Under the pieces are notes generated by a model. That model saw only the letters and a program-made list of their open reading frames with translations. It did not search any database and was not told where the DNA came from. Positions 8,208 to 16,494 of a stretch of 64,000 nt of DNA are shown piece by piece. Within the stretch, counting starts at the first letter, position 1; each line of letters begins with the position of its first letter. Source of the stretch: Prauserella alba (lineage in GTDB: Bacteria > Actinomycetota > Actinomycetes > Mycobacteriales > Pseudonocardiaceae); the NCBI RefSeq assembly GCF_024171735.1, contig NZ_JAMTCH010000005.1:682001-746000 (forward strand), in the 5' to 3' direction. Position numbers and translations under genes: made by a program.

Positions 8208-8867
8208 TCAGCTCGCGGGTGCCCGCCACAGCCCGACGATCGCGTCGATGAGACCCGTCGCCGCGGCGGACCAGGTGTCGCGATGCGTCGGTGTCCCCAG
8301 TGCCAGCGCGCGCTCCCTGTCGGCAGCCATGTGCATCATCAGGTGTTTCGTGATGTCGGAACGCTCGGCACGCACCTCCGGAGTCAGGTGCGACACGCAC
8401 CGGTGCAGCCCTCGCAACGCCGTCGCCATCGCCGGATCCGCGCGGAACCGGCTGTCCAGGATCGGATGCAACCTCGGATCGGTCACCAGCTGGGCGTTGA
8501 ACCGCGCGAACCACGTCGGCCTGCCCAGCTCCGCGAGGTGGTCGGTCACCGGCAGCACGATGCACGCCACCCAGTCCCGCAGTTCGGGATCGTCGCCGAC
8601 CTGCGTCACGTAGTCGGCGCGGCGGCGGGCGAGCGCAGCCTGGTGCCGTTCGACCAGAGCCGTGATCAGGTCGTTCTTCGTGCCGAAGTGGTAATGGACG
8701 GCCGCGTTGTTCCCCTGCCCCGCGGCTTCGCTGATCTGCCGGTTCGACACGTTGTAGACGCCGCGCTCGGCGAAGAGCCGCTCCGCCGTGACGAGAATGA
8801 TCTCGCGCGTCGATCCCGTGGTGGGCGGCTGCCCCGCTTGCCCGGCCGCGCTGTCCGACGTCGTCAC
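8208..8867 (-). CDS. TetR-family transcriptional regulator
   Basis: A 219-residue regulator. The N-terminal helix-turn-helix (about residues 20-65) contains REIILVTAERLFAERGVYNV and ISEAAGQGNNAAVHYHFGTK, the diagnostic TetR DNA-binding pattern. The C-terminal part carries a HLMMHMAADRERALAL stretch typical of the TetR_C domain found in regulators of degradative genes. GTG 8867 is chosen because GAGGGGG lies 6 bases upstream; the frame is open to an ATG at 8945. There is no adjacent divergent partner within 500 bases, so its target is not clear. Confidence 0.85.
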   Translation of the reverse strand: MTTSDSAAGQAGQPPTTGSTREIILVTAERLFAERGVYNVSNRQISEAAGQGNNAAVHYHFGTKNDLITALVERHQAALARRRADYVTQVGDDPELRDWVACIVLPVTDHLAELGRPTWFARFNAQLVTDPRLHPILDSRFRADPAMATALRGLHRCVSHLTPEVRAERSDITKHLMMHMAADRERALALGTPTHRDTWSAAATGLIDAIVGLWRAPAS

Positions 8868-9389
8868 CCGTGGCCCCCTCACCGTGGCTGCCCGTGTGGC
8901 TTTCTCCGGCGTCCCGCGCTGCCCCGCACCTGGCACGGACGCCACTTTCCCACGTTACTCCAGGTCAACGGCGCTTGTTACGAATCGTGACGGGACCTGA
9001 GAAGTGATGGCCCCTGTGGGTGAGTTGCCGGTGTCCGAATTCCACCGGTCGACTGTGTGTAGCGCGACGTCCGCGCGTGTCACGCGCCCGTGTCGGATCG
9101 GTGTCGGTTCGGTGAGAATCCGCCGCCGCCCCAGGTTGCGGCAGTATTAGCAGGTGAGCGCCCACCCTCTCACTCCGGCGAGCGCCGCCTCCGGAGCGTG
9201 TGCGCCCCGTGGCGAACAGTTGCTTCCGACGCTGTCAGGGTGGTAAATACCGGTACTCGCGTCACTCATCCGGTGGAATTAGTGCATGTTGCAGGCCGGG
9301 CACGGGTGTCCGGGCCCGTCTCCGCCCGGTGTCACCGCGTGGCCGGGTCGGCATGCGGGCGTAAGCCGGGACGACCTGTGGAGGAACGT
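8868..9389. other. Intergenic region upstream of the regulatory-like-domain genes
   Basis: A 522-base gap between the divergent TetR gene and the 9390 gene. It must contain promoters for both. No tRNA or known riboswitch could be recognised, and the open frames across it have no start signal or recognisable protein. The last 120 bases are GC-rich and could fold into a leader. Confidence 0.4.
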
Positions 9390-9893
9390 GTGAGGTTGTG
9401 GAAGCGGCGCTCCGCCGCGGCCGAGTCGCAGCAGGGGGACACCCCGCCGAGCGCTCCGCCCGGCGACGCGGACCGCGACGTCCCCACGGCGTTCCGGCCC
9501 GCCCCCGCCGTCGACAGCCACGCGCCCGTCGAGCCCGCTCCCGCCCAGCCCTCGCACGCCGGTCCGGCGACGGGCCACACATCGGTCCCGGCCCGCACGG
9601 TGCGCGGCCGCGTGCTCCGGGCCGACGCTGCCGCGCCGCACGCCGGACAGCCGCCCCAGCCCGGACACACACTGCCCTCCGTCACCACCGTCACCGCCTA
9701 CCGCCGGGACGGTGCCGTCGCGGGCAGCTCCGTGAGCGAGGACGGTGCCTACATGCTCGACGGGCTGCCCGCCGAACCGCTCACCCTCGTCGCCGTCGAA
9801 CATCCCGCGGTGCACGAGGAGGTCGTCGTCCGCGCGGGCGATCAGCGATACGACATCACACTGCCCGCCTTCCCGAGGGGGGATTCCTGGTGA
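9390..9893 (+). CDS. Carboxypeptidase-regulatory-like domain protein (single domain)
   Basis: A 167-residue protein with a basic start (VRLWKRRSA) and a Pro/Ala-rich disordered first half (to about residue 70). One carboxypeptidase-regulatory / transthyretin-like beta-sandwich follows: TVRGRVLRAD, then SVTTVTAYRRDGAVAGSS, SEDGAYMLDGLPAEPLTLVA and RYDITLPA. GTG 9390 is preceded by GGAGGA. No signal peptide or membrane anchor is visible, which is unusual for a fold mostly found in exported proteins. Its stop overlaps the GTG of the next gene (GTGA), so the two are translationally coupled. Confidence 0.7.
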   Translation: MRLWKRRSAAAESQQGDTPPSAPPGDADRDVPTAFRPAPAVDSHAPVEPAPAQPSHAGPATGHTSVPARTVRGRVLRADAAAPHAGQPPQPGHTLPSVTTVTAYRRDGAVAGSSVSEDGAYMLDGLPAEPLTLVAVEHPAVHEEVVVRAGDQRYDITLPAFPRGDSW

Positions 9894-11191
9894 GCACGCG
9901 AGGCGAGTCCCCGCAGTGGCCGCAGGAGGAGCCGCCGAACGGTTTCGGCGCAGGCGCCGTCGGCATCAACGGTGTCAACGGATCCGGTGTCAACGGCTGG
10001 GGCGTTAACGGGACCAGCGTGACCGGGGCGGACGCGAACGGCGAGTCGAGCACCCGCACGGGCGGCACCGGCGGCCGGGCCCGCGGCGCCGGATCGGATT
10101 CCGGCACCGTCGATGACGTCGGTGCCTTCGGCGGTCGTGGTGGTTTCGGCGAGGCCGGTGCCTTCGGAGAGCGCGGTGAGCTCGGCGAGCGCGGCCCTGT
10201 CGACGACCCCGACGACGTCGGTGACCTCGGCGGCAGCGGTCCCTCCGGTGAGCAGGGGGCCGGTGGCGAGTCCGTGGCCGGTTCGGACGGCATGGTCCGC
10301 GATTTCGGCAGCATCAGCGGCCTCCGCGGCATGCGCGCGAGAGCGCTGGGCGGGCAGCAGCCGACCACGGTGCTGTCCGGGGTCGTGCAGGGTGGGCAGC
10401 GTCCGCTGCCGGACGTCACGGTGACCGTCACCGACCGCACCGGTTCGCAGTGCGCGCGGGCTACCACGGACGCCAGCGGCGTGTTCCACGTGTCCGGCCT
10501 CGAACCCGGCAGCTACGTGCTGGTGTTCGCGCGCGCCGGATACCGTCCACAAGCGACCGTCGTGCCCCCGGGGCCGATGCCGTCGCGCCTCGACATCACG
10601 CTCGAACCGACGTCCGGCATCGGCGGCACGGTGCGGGAACGCATCGCGGGCAGGCCGATCCCCGGCGCCACCGTCACCGCCATCGGTGCTGCGGGCGAGG
10701 TCATCGCGAGCACCGTGTCCGGGCAGGACGGTGCCTACCACCTCGCGGGCGTCGACGCCCCGCAGATCACGCTCGTCGCCGCGGCACCCCTGGCCGATCC
10801 GGTCGCGACGGTCGTCGCGCTCGACGAAGGCTCGGTCACCGACGCACACCTGGAACTGGAGCTGCGCGGAGCCCTCACCGGCGTCGTCACCTCGGGCGGC
10901 TGGCCGCTGTCCGGCGTGCGGCTGCTGCTGCGCGGTGCCGACGGCGCGATCGTCAGCTCGACCGTCACCGACGACGGAGGCCGCTACCGGTTCGGAGCCG
11001 TCGTCCCCGGCAGCTACACCGTGACGACCGCACCGGCGCCGCCGTGCGTGCAGACGATCGGTCCGAACGCGACCCTTGCCGACCTGCGGCTGGGTGCGGC
11101 GCCCACCGAAGGGGCCGGGGGCGATCACGGCTCTGGCCCGGCCACCGAAGTGTTCGCGGCCGTGCCGCCGCAGCCGCACCGCGGAGCCTGA
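9890..11191 (+). CDS. Multi-domain carboxypeptidase-regulatory-like protein with Gly/Asn-rich head
   Basis: A 433-residue protein. Residues 1-140 are low complexity: NG-V-N-G repeats (GINGVNGSGVNGWGVNG), then Gly-Phe-Gly-Glu repeats (GFGEAGAFGERGELGERG). Three consecutive beta-sandwich repeats follow, from about residues 160, 240 and 325, each shaped like the single domain of the upstream protein: LSGVV-G..LP-V-VTVTD, then SGVFHVSGLEPGSYVLVF; GTVRERIAGRPIPGATVTAI, then DGAYHLAGVD; LTGVVTSGGWPLSGVRLLL, then GGRYRFGAVVPGSYTV. No signal peptide or membrane segment is evident. It is coupled to the gene before it by a 4-base overlap. The role is unknown; a scaffold or adhesion role is only a guess. 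Confidence 0.75.
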   Translation: MSTRGESPQWPQEEPPNGFGAGAVGINGVNGSGVNGWGVNGTSVTGADANGESSTRTGGTGGRARGAGSDSGTVDDVGAFGGRGGFGEAGAFGERGELGERGPVDDPDDVGDLGGSGPSGEQGAGGESVAGSDGMVRDFGSISGLRGMRARALGGQQPTTVLSGVVQGGQRPLPDVTVTVTDRTGSQCARATTDASGVFHVSGLEPGSYVLVFARAGYRPQATVVPPGPMPSRLDITLEPTSGIGGTVRERIAGRPIPGATVTAIGAAGEVIASTVSGQDGAYHLAGVDAPQITLVAAAPLADPVATVVALDEGSVTDAHLELELRGALTGVVTSGGWPLSGVRLLLRGADGAIVSSTVTDDGGRYRFGAVVPGSYTVTTAPAPPCVQTIGPNATLADLRLGAAPTEGAGGDHGSGPATEVFAAVPPQPHRGA

Positions 11192-11354
11192 TCTCCCGGG
11201 CGAGAACGGCAGGAACCGTCGAGAGAACCGCAGGCCGGCCGCGGGTATCCGCGCCACTTGTGCCGCCACGCGAATCGCGTGTTTCCCCTCGCCGTCGCGG
11301 CGCTCCTAGCGTCGGTCGTGTCATACCGGCGAACCGACGTGAGGGAGTCACACC

Positions 11355-12110
11355 ATGGCCGAAACGGACCTGCGCGACAAGGTGGTCGTACTCGGAGGCG
11401 GCGCGAAGAACCTGGGAGGACTGCTCGCCAGGCAGCTCGGGGAGCGGGGCGCGAACGTCGTCGTCCACTACCACAGCGACGCGTCCGCACCCGACGCCGA
11501 CAAGACCGCCGACGACGTCAGGGCGGCCGGCGGCGAAGCCGTGACCGTGCAGGGCGACCTGACCCGCGTGGCCGACGTGCGCGCGGTGTTCGACGCCGCC
11601 GTGGACGGCTTCGGGCGCGTCGACGTGGCCGTGAACACCACGGGCATGGTGCTGCGCAAACCCATCCTCGAGACCACGGAGGAGGAGTACGACCGGATGT
11701 TCGCCGTCAACTCCAAGGCGGCGTACTTCTTCATCCAGGAGGCGGGCCGCAGGCTCAGCGACAACGGCAAGATCATCAGCCTCGGGACGTCGCTGCTCGC
11801 CGCCTTCACCGACGGCTACTCGACCTACGCGGGCGGCAAGGCGCCGCTGGAACACTTCACCCGCGCCGCGGCCAAGGAGTTCGCCGACCGCGGCATCTCC
11901 GTCAACGTCGTGGCGCCGGGTCCGATGGACACGCCGTTCTTCTACCCACAGGAGACGCCGGAGCGGGTCGAGTTCCACAAGTCACAGGCGATGGGCAACC
12001 AGCTCACCCAGATCGAGGACATCGCGCCGATCATCCTGTTCCTGGCCACCGACGGCTGGTGGTTCACTGGCCAGACGATGTTCCCGAACGGCGGCTACAC
12101 CACCCGCTGA
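11355..12110 (+). CDS. Short-chain dehydrogenase/reductase
   Basis: A 251-residue SDR. The cofactor motif is the slightly unusual GGGAKNLG (residues 14-21), as in enoyl-reductase-like SDRs, with NTTG replacing NNAG near residue 94. Catalytic Y158 and K162 lie in YAGGK with serines at 142/146. The C-terminus has APGPMDTPFFYP and GQTMFPNGGYTT. ATG 11355 follows GGGAG. The LysR gene begins 20 bases after its stop, so they are probably cotranscribed. Substrate unknown. Confidence 0.85.
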   Translation: MAETDLRDKVVVLGGGAKNLGGLLARQLGERGANVVVHYHSDASAPDADKTADDVRAAGGEAVTVQGDLTRVADVRAVFDAAVDGFGRVDVAVNTTGMVLRKPILETTEEEYDRMFAVNSKAAYFFIQEAGRRLSDNGKIISLGTSLLAAFTDGYSTYAGGKAPLEHFTRAAAKEFADRGISVNVVAPGPMDTPFFYPQETPERVEFHKSQAMGNQLTQIEDIAPIILFLATDGWWFTGQTMFPNGGYTTR

Positions 12111-12130
12111 TCACTGCGAAAGGCTGACGC

Positions 12131-12988
12131 GTGGGTCTGGACCTGTACAAGCTCGACCACCTCGTCGCCGTGGCCGAGGAGGGCAGCTTCACGCGCGCGG
12201 CCGCGCGGCTGCACATGTCGCAGCAGGCGTTGTCCACATCGGTCCGTTCGCTGGAACGTCAGGTGGGCGTCGACCTGATGGCCCGCGGCTCCTCGGGTGT
12301 GACGTTGCTGCCCGCGGGGGAGGCGCTGCTGGCCGACGCGCGCGTGCTGCACGGTGTCGCGCGGTCGGCCGTGCAGCGGGCACGCCGCATCGGCCGCGGC
12401 GAGCGCGAAACGCTGCGCATCGGGCACACGCCCGCCGTCACCGGCGACGAGGTGACAGCGCTGCTGCCCGCCGCGGGCCACGACACCCGCGTCAACCAGC
12501 GGTATCCGGACGAACTCACCCGCGAGCTGCTGTCCGGGGAGCTGGACCTCGGGCTGTGCCGCGCGATGCCGCCCGCCCGCGGCCTGGCCCGCACGCTCGT
12601 GGTGCGGCAGCGACTCCACGTGGCCGTGGCCGAAGCGCACCCGCTCGCCGCTCGCACCCAGGTGCAGCTCTCCGACCTCGCCGAGCAGGAGATCATCGTC
12701 TGGGGCGAGCCGGGGCGCTCCGGATACACGGATCTGCTCGTCGGCCTGTGCCGAGGGGCGGGGTTCGAGCCGCACACGCGCCGCAACCCGGTGCAGGGCA
12801 CGCCACCGGTCACCGCCGTCGCCGGTACGGACGGCGTCGCATTCGTCACCGCCGCACCGGGACCCGCCGCGGGCGGTGGGGTGCGGGTGCTGGAACTCGT
12901 GCCGCCTGCTCGCGTCCCGCTGCACGCGCTGTGGCCGCAGCACACGGCCTCGGACGCCAGGGACGCGTTCCTCGAGTCGGTCAGCTGA
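12131..12988 (+). CDS. LysR-family transcriptional regulator
   Basis: A 285-residue LysR regulator starting at GTG. The winged helix is at residues 1-62: LYKLDHLVAVAEEGSFTRAA, then LHMSQQALSTSVRSLERQVG. The effector-binding domain follows (LRIGHTPAVTGDEVTALLP). It lies immediately after an SDR gene on the same strand rather than divergent, and before an MFS gene 90 bases on. All three may form one unit concerned with a small molecule that is reduced or oxidised and exported; that is inference. Confidence 0.85.
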   Translation: MGLDLYKLDHLVAVAEEGSFTRAAARLHMSQQALSTSVRSLERQVGVDLMARGSSGVTLLPAGEALLADARVLHGVARSAVQRARRIGRGERETLRIGHTPAVTGDEVTALLPAAGHDTRVNQRYPDELTRELLSGELDLGLCRAMPPARGLARTLVVRQRLHVAVAEAHPLAARTQVQLSDLAEQEIIVWGEPGRSGYTDLLVGLCRGAGFEPHTRRNPVQGTPPVTAVAGTDGVAFVTAAPGPAAGGGVRVLELVPPARVPLHALWPQHTASDARDAFLESVS

Positions 12989-13078
12989 TCGCGGCGGCGC
13001 CCGCCCCGTCCGGGCCGTGGCGGGCGCCGCATACTGAGGCCGCCATGGGCTCGACACGATCATGAGCAGGGGGCCTCG

Positions 13079-14269
13079 ATGACGGGGGAGCAGGGCGGCG
13101 CCGCACGTTGGTACCCGCACCTGTGGGCGGGCACGCTACTGACCCAGGCCGCCTACAACGCCGCCCGCATGCTGGTGTCCTACCGCGTGCTCGAACTCGG
13201 CGGTGACGGCACGGCGCTCGGCGTGATCACGGCCCTGTTCGCGCTGCTCCCACTCGTCGTCGCGGTGCCGGTCGGCAGGGCGGTCGACAACGGCCATCCC
13301 GCGGGTGTGCTGCGAGCCGGCGTCGCCGCGACCGTCGCGGCACTGCTCGTGCTGGCCCTCAGCGGCGACCTCGTCGCACTGGCGGCAGGCAACATCCTCC
13401 TCGGATTCGCGCAGATCCTCGTCACGGTCGCCGGGCAGGGCTTCATCCCGCTGCTGTCGGACGCACGTGACATCGACCGCCGCTTCGCCGGTTGGGCCCT
13501 CGCCACGTCCATCGGCCAGACGGCCGGACTCCCCGTCGCGGGCCTCGTGACGTCGGCGAGCAGCGGCCACGGCGGCGTGTCGACCACCGCGGGACTGCTG
13601 GCACTCGGGGGCCTGGCTGCGCTTGCGCTGCCGTCGGCGTTGCTGATGCCCGTCGTCGGAGCGCAACGGGCACGCGCCGAACAACGCGGCTCCGCCCAGT
13701 CGGTGCCCACGATGCTCGCCACACCGGGCATGCGCCCGGCGATGTTCAGCAGCCTCGTCGTCCTGACGTCCATGGACGTGCTCGCCGCGTTCCTGCCCGT
13801 GCTCGGCCACCAGCACGGCTTCGGCGTGCTGACCGTGACCGTGCTGTTGATGCTGCGCACCGGCGCCGCGATCGTCGCGCGCACCTTCCTGCCTGCGCTG
13901 TTGCGCGTCGTGCGGCGCAAGTGGATGCTGCTGGCCGCGACGTTGTGTTCCGCCGCCCCGATGGCGCTGATCCCGGTGATCCCCGACCCGGTCGTGATCG
14001 GCCTGTTCCTCGTGGTCGTCGGGCTCCTCTGGGGCGTTGGCCAGCCGCTCACGATGAGCTGGGTGGTGAGCCTGGTGACCGAACGCAGCAGGGCCTCGGC
14101 GCTGTCACTGCGGCTCACCGGGAACCGGCTCGGCCAGGTGCTCGTGCCGCTCGGCGCGGGCGGCATCGCGGGTGTGGCGGGCGCAGGCTCGGTGTTCCTC
14201 GTGACCGCGGCTCTGCTCGGCCTCGCCGGCGGTTTCACGTGGCGGGCGGTGCGCGGCACGAACATGTGA
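13079..14269 (+). CDS. MFS transporter
   Basis: A 396-residue membrane protein with about 10-12 hydrophobic segments. The loop 2-3 motif reads VPVGRAVDNGHPAGVLRAGV, a diverged MFS motif A, and the central loop (about residues 195-215, VGAQRARAEQRGSAQS) is charged. The second half repeats the fold (VVVGLLWGVGQPLTMSWVVS, then RASALSLRLTGNRLGQ, a pattern of drug/sugar-efflux members). ATG 13079 is preceded by GGGGG. It follows the SDR-LysR pair and is followed by a strong palindrome. An exporter is more likely than an importer, but the substrate is unknown. Confidence 0.85.
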   Translation: MTGEQGGAARWYPHLWAGTLLTQAAYNAARMLVSYRVLELGGDGTALGVITALFALLPLVVAVPVGRAVDNGHPAGVLRAGVAATVAALLVLALSGDLVALAAGNILLGFAQILVTVAGQGFIPLLSDARDIDRRFAGWALATSIGQTAGLPVAGLVTSASSGHGGVSTTAGLLALGGLAALALPSALLMPVVGAQRARAEQRGSAQSVPTMLATPGMRPAMFSSLVVLTSMDVLAAFLPVLGHQHGFGVLTVTVLLMLRTGAAIVARTFLPALLRVVRRKWMLLAATLCSAAPMALIPVIPDPVVIGLFLVVVGLLWGVGQPLTMSWVVSLVTERSRASALSLRLTGNRLGQVLVPLGAGGIAGVAGAGSVFLVTAALLGLAGGFTWRAVRGTNM

Positions 14270-14279
14270 CGCCGCCCCG

Positions 14280-14320
14280 CGTGTCCTGCGCTCAGCCCCG
14301 CGTGTTCTGCGCCGGCCACC
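14280..14320. repeat. Two copies of a 21-bp unit, degenerate
   Basis: CGTGTCCTGCGCTCAGCCCC is followed exactly 21 bases later by CGTGTTCTGCGCCGGCCACC. The period and the CGTGTT...GCG core match the larger arrays at 15766, 18454 and 27310, so this may be a worn member of the same family. Confidence 0.4.
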
Positions 14321-14344
14321 CCCCGCGGTCGCGCGACCGCGGGG
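14321..14344 (+). terminator. Perfect GC palindrome after the MFS gene
   Basis: A 24-base perfect palindrome (two arms of CCCCGCGGTCGC and its complement) without a T run, 50 bases past the MFS stop. It is probably an I-shaped actinobacterial-type terminator. Confidence 0.5.
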
Positions 14345-14443
14345 CGTGCGGCAGTGCCGGCGGGCTGCGCCGCGGCGTGGCGGCGTTCGCCGAGCGGTCG
14401 ATCGCCGGATGGTGTTCACGGTGCCGCGCGACTACGTTGACGT

Positions 14444-14459
14444 ATGCGTGGATACGCAT
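14444..14459. promoter_or_regulatory. Inverted repeat before fdhA (ATGCGT-N4-ACGCAT)
   Basis: A perfect 6-base inverted repeat with a 4-base spacer ends 31 bases before the fdhA start. TTGACG lies just before it. The position is suitable for an operator over the promoter or early transcript; the regulator is unknown. Confidence 0.4.
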
Positions 14460-14490
14460 CCAACCGGCCAGCAGACAAAGGGGTTCGCAA

Positions 14491-15708
14491 ATGCCGGACA
14501 ATCGCGTAGTCGTGTACAAGTCGCCCGGTCAAGTCGCGGTGGAATCGATTGATTACCCGAAGCTGGAATTGCCCGGCGACGTCGTCAACGGACTCGGAAT
14601 CAAGAAGAAGGCGCCGCACGCGGCGATTCTGAAGATCGTCACGACGAACATCTGCGGCAGTGATCAGCACATGGTGCGAGGGCGCACGACGGCGCCCGTC
14701 GGCCAGAGCCTCGGTCACGAAATCACCGGCGAGGTCGTGGAAACCGGCGAGGACGTCCTGTTCGTCAACGAGGGTGACGTCTGCTCGGTGCCGTTCAACA
14801 TCGCATGCGGCCGGTGTCGTATGTGCAACGAGGGAAAGACCGGAATCTGTCTCAACGTCAATCCGGCGCGGCCCGGCGCGGCCTACGGGTACGTCGACAT
14901 GGGCGGCTGGATCGGCGGGCAGGCCGAATATGTCATGGTGCCGTTCGCCGATTTCAACCTACTCAAATTCCCGGATCGGGCTCAGGCGCTGGAGAAAATC
15001 CTCGACCTGACGATGCTGTCCGATATCTTCCCCACCGGATACCACGGCGCTTACACGGCCGGGGTCACCACCGGGTCGACCGTCTACGTGGCGGGCGCCG
15101 GACCCGTCGGCCTGGCCGCCGCGCACGCCGCGCAGCTGCTCGGGGCGTCGGCGGTGATCGTCGGCGACATGATCCCCGAGCGGCTCGAACAGGCGCGGAG
15201 CTTCGGATGTGAAACGGTCGACCTGCGCACCGACGCGGCGCTGCCGGACATGATCGAGCAGCTCGTCGGCGAGCCCGAGGTGGACGCCGCCGTTGACGCC
15301 GTCGGTTTCGAAGCACGCGGACACGGCAAGGACGCCGGGGAACAGCCCGCGACCGTGCTCAACGACGTGATGGGAATCGCGAGGGCGGGCGCATCGCTCG
15401 GCATCCCCGGTCTGTACGTCACCGGTGACCCGGGTGCGGCCGACGAGAACGCGAAGGTCGGCCAGCTCGGCGTCCGGATCGGGCTGGGATGGGCGAAGTC
15501 CCATTCGATGACCACCGGCCAGTGCCCGGTCAAGCAGTACAACCGCAAGCTGATGAACATGATCCTCAGCGGCAAGGCCGACATCGCCAAGGCCGTCAAC
15601 GCCACGACGATCTCGCTCGACGACGCCCCGCAGGGATATCAGGAGTTCGACAGCGGCGTGGCCCGCAAGTTCGTCATCGATCCGCACGGCATGGCCCCCG
15701 CGGCCTGA
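14491..15708 (+). CDS. fdhA: Glutathione-independent formaldehyde dehydrogenase
   Basis: A 405-residue zinc-dependent medium-chain dehydrogenase of the FdhA type, oxidising formaldehyde with tightly bound NAD and without a thiol cofactor. Catalytic zinc ligands are C55 and H60 in NICGSDQHMVRGR plus H76-E77 in GHEITGEV. Structural zinc cysteines are C106, C109, C112 and C120. The Rossmann motif is VYVAGAGPVGLAA. The family hallmarks YGYVDMGGWIGGQAEYVMVP and the C-terminal GQCPVKQYNRKLM are present. The length matches the family (about 400). ATG 14491 has AAAGGGG upstream; the longer open frame overlaps the MFS gene in another phase and is not real. Monocistronic. Confidence 0.93.
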   Translation: MPDNRVVVYKSPGQVAVESIDYPKLELPGDVVNGLGIKKKAPHAAILKIVTTNICGSDQHMVRGRTTAPVGQSLGHEITGEVVETGEDVLFVNEGDVCSVPFNIACGRCRMCNEGKTGICLNVNPARPGAAYGYVDMGGWIGGQAEYVMVPFADFNLLKFPDRAQALEKILDLTMLSDIFPTGYHGAYTAGVTTGSTVYVAGAGPVGLAAAHAAQLLGASAVIVGDMIPERLEQARSFGCETVDLRTDAALPDMIEQLVGEPEVDAAVDAVGFEARGHGKDAGEQPATVLNDVMGIARAGASLGIPGLYVTGDPGAADENAKVGQLGVRIGLGWAKSHSMTTGQCPVKQYNRKLMNMILSGKADIAKAVNATTISLDDAPQGYQEFDSGVARKFVIDPHGMAPAA

Positions 15709-15765
15709 CACACCGACCGTGGCGGCCCGTCCAGGCGGGCCGCCACGGCTCGCAAGGGACACCAC

Positions 15766-15859
15766 CGTGTTGTCGTTTCCGGGGCCCGTGTTGCGGATTG
15801 CGGGGCCCGTGTTGCGGGTTCCGGGGAGCGTGTTGCGGGTTCCGGGAAACGACAACACG
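15766..15859. repeat. 21-bp repeat array 1 with inverted flanks
   Basis: Four units of period 21 begin at 15766, 15787, 15808 and 15829, each CGTGTTG followed by a TTCCGGGG-like half. The first unit's CGTGTTGTCGTTTCC (15766-15780) is exactly complementary to the right edge GGAAACGACAACACG (15845-15859), so the whole array can fold as a 15-base-pair stem. It lies between the convergent fdhA and DUF309 genes. Confidence 0.8.
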
Positions 15860-15875
15860 CCGCTACGCGCAGCGG

Positions 15876-16361
15876 TCAGGGGCGCAGGCGAGGGGCGATC
15901 GTCGACGCGTCGGGCGGTTCGGTGCGGGCGGGCATACCGGAGGCGAGCGTGTTCGCCCACTCGCACAGGCCTGCGATGTCGATGCCGTGCGGCGCTTCGC
16001 TCGCGAACGGTTCGATCGACTCCGCGCCGCGGGTGAGCAGCGAGGCCGCGCCGGTGAAGTTGCCGCGCGCCGCGTGGGTCAGCCCGACCGCCAGCTGCGC
16101 CAACCCGCGCCACAGTCCGCGTTCGGCGTCCGGCCCGGACTTCCAGGCGTCCTCGAACACCTCGTGCGCGTGGAACGGCTTGCCCTCGTCGAGCAGCGCC
16201 TGCGCCTCGGTCACCGTGGCCTCCGGCGTGCGCTCCACACCCTCCGGTGCCCGTTCCACACCCGGCGAGCCGTACGGCAACGGCCTGCCGAGGCCGTCGC
16301 GCGGGCGCGCATTGCGGGCGTTGCCTTCCGAATCCCTGTCGCGCTGCAGCCGTCCACTCAC
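15876..16361 (-). CDS. DUF309 domain protein
   Basis: A 161-residue protein. After about 50 polar residues, the domain begins at VTEAQALLDEGKPFHAHEVF and continues with EDAWKSGPDAERGLWRGLAQ and LAVGLTHAARGNFTGAASLL, the helical pattern of DUF309 (conserved HEVxED-W). GTG 16361 is the likely start; the frame stays open far upstream only as the shadow of ctaD. The ribosome-binding site is weak. The function of the family is unknown. It is convergent with fdhA, and ctaD lies upstream on the same strand. Confidence 0.75.
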   Translation of the reverse strand: MSGRLQRDRDSEGNARNARPRDGLGRPLPYGSPGVERAPEGVERTPEATVTEAQALLDEGKPFHAHEVFEDAWKSGPDAERGLWRGLAQLAVGLTHAARGNFTGAASLLTRGAESIEPFASEAPHGIDIAGLCEWANTLASGMPARTEPPDASTIAPRLRP

Positions 16362-16411
16362 GCCCCGAGTCTGACACGAATCGCGGACGAGCAGCGGTCG
16401 AGGCCACAGGC

Positions 16412-16482
16412 CCCGTAGTTCCACAGCGCCCGGTAATGCCGCGGCGCCCAGTAGTGACACAGCGCCCGGTAGTGCCACGGCG
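16412..16482. repeat. 18-bp tandem repeat, four imperfect copies
   Basis: Units such as CCGGTAATGCCGCGGCGC, CCAGTAGTGACACAGCGC and CCGGTAGTGCCACGGCGC follow one another, with a 17-base first copy. The array sits between the DUF309 start and the ctaD stop, distinct in sequence from the 21-bp family. Confidence 0.75.
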
Positions 16483-16494
16483 CCCGTGCCTCGC

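Noticed and set aside
9000-9389. A riboswitch (c-di-GMP, c-di-AMP or cobalamin) before the regulatory-like-domain genes
   Set aside because: The stretch is GC-rich and foldable, but no conserved core of these classes could be matched by eye.
13492-15708. A 738-codon open frame that could suggest an N-terminal fusion to formaldehyde dehydrogenase
   Set aside because: The first 330 codons overlap the MFS gene in another phase and are Arg-rich shadow sequence. The true start is ATG 14491 with a ribosome-binding site.
15766-15859. The short regular repeats as a CRISPR array
   Set aside because: The period is only 21 bases with no unique spacers and no cas genes in the window. The arrays are simple tandem repeats.
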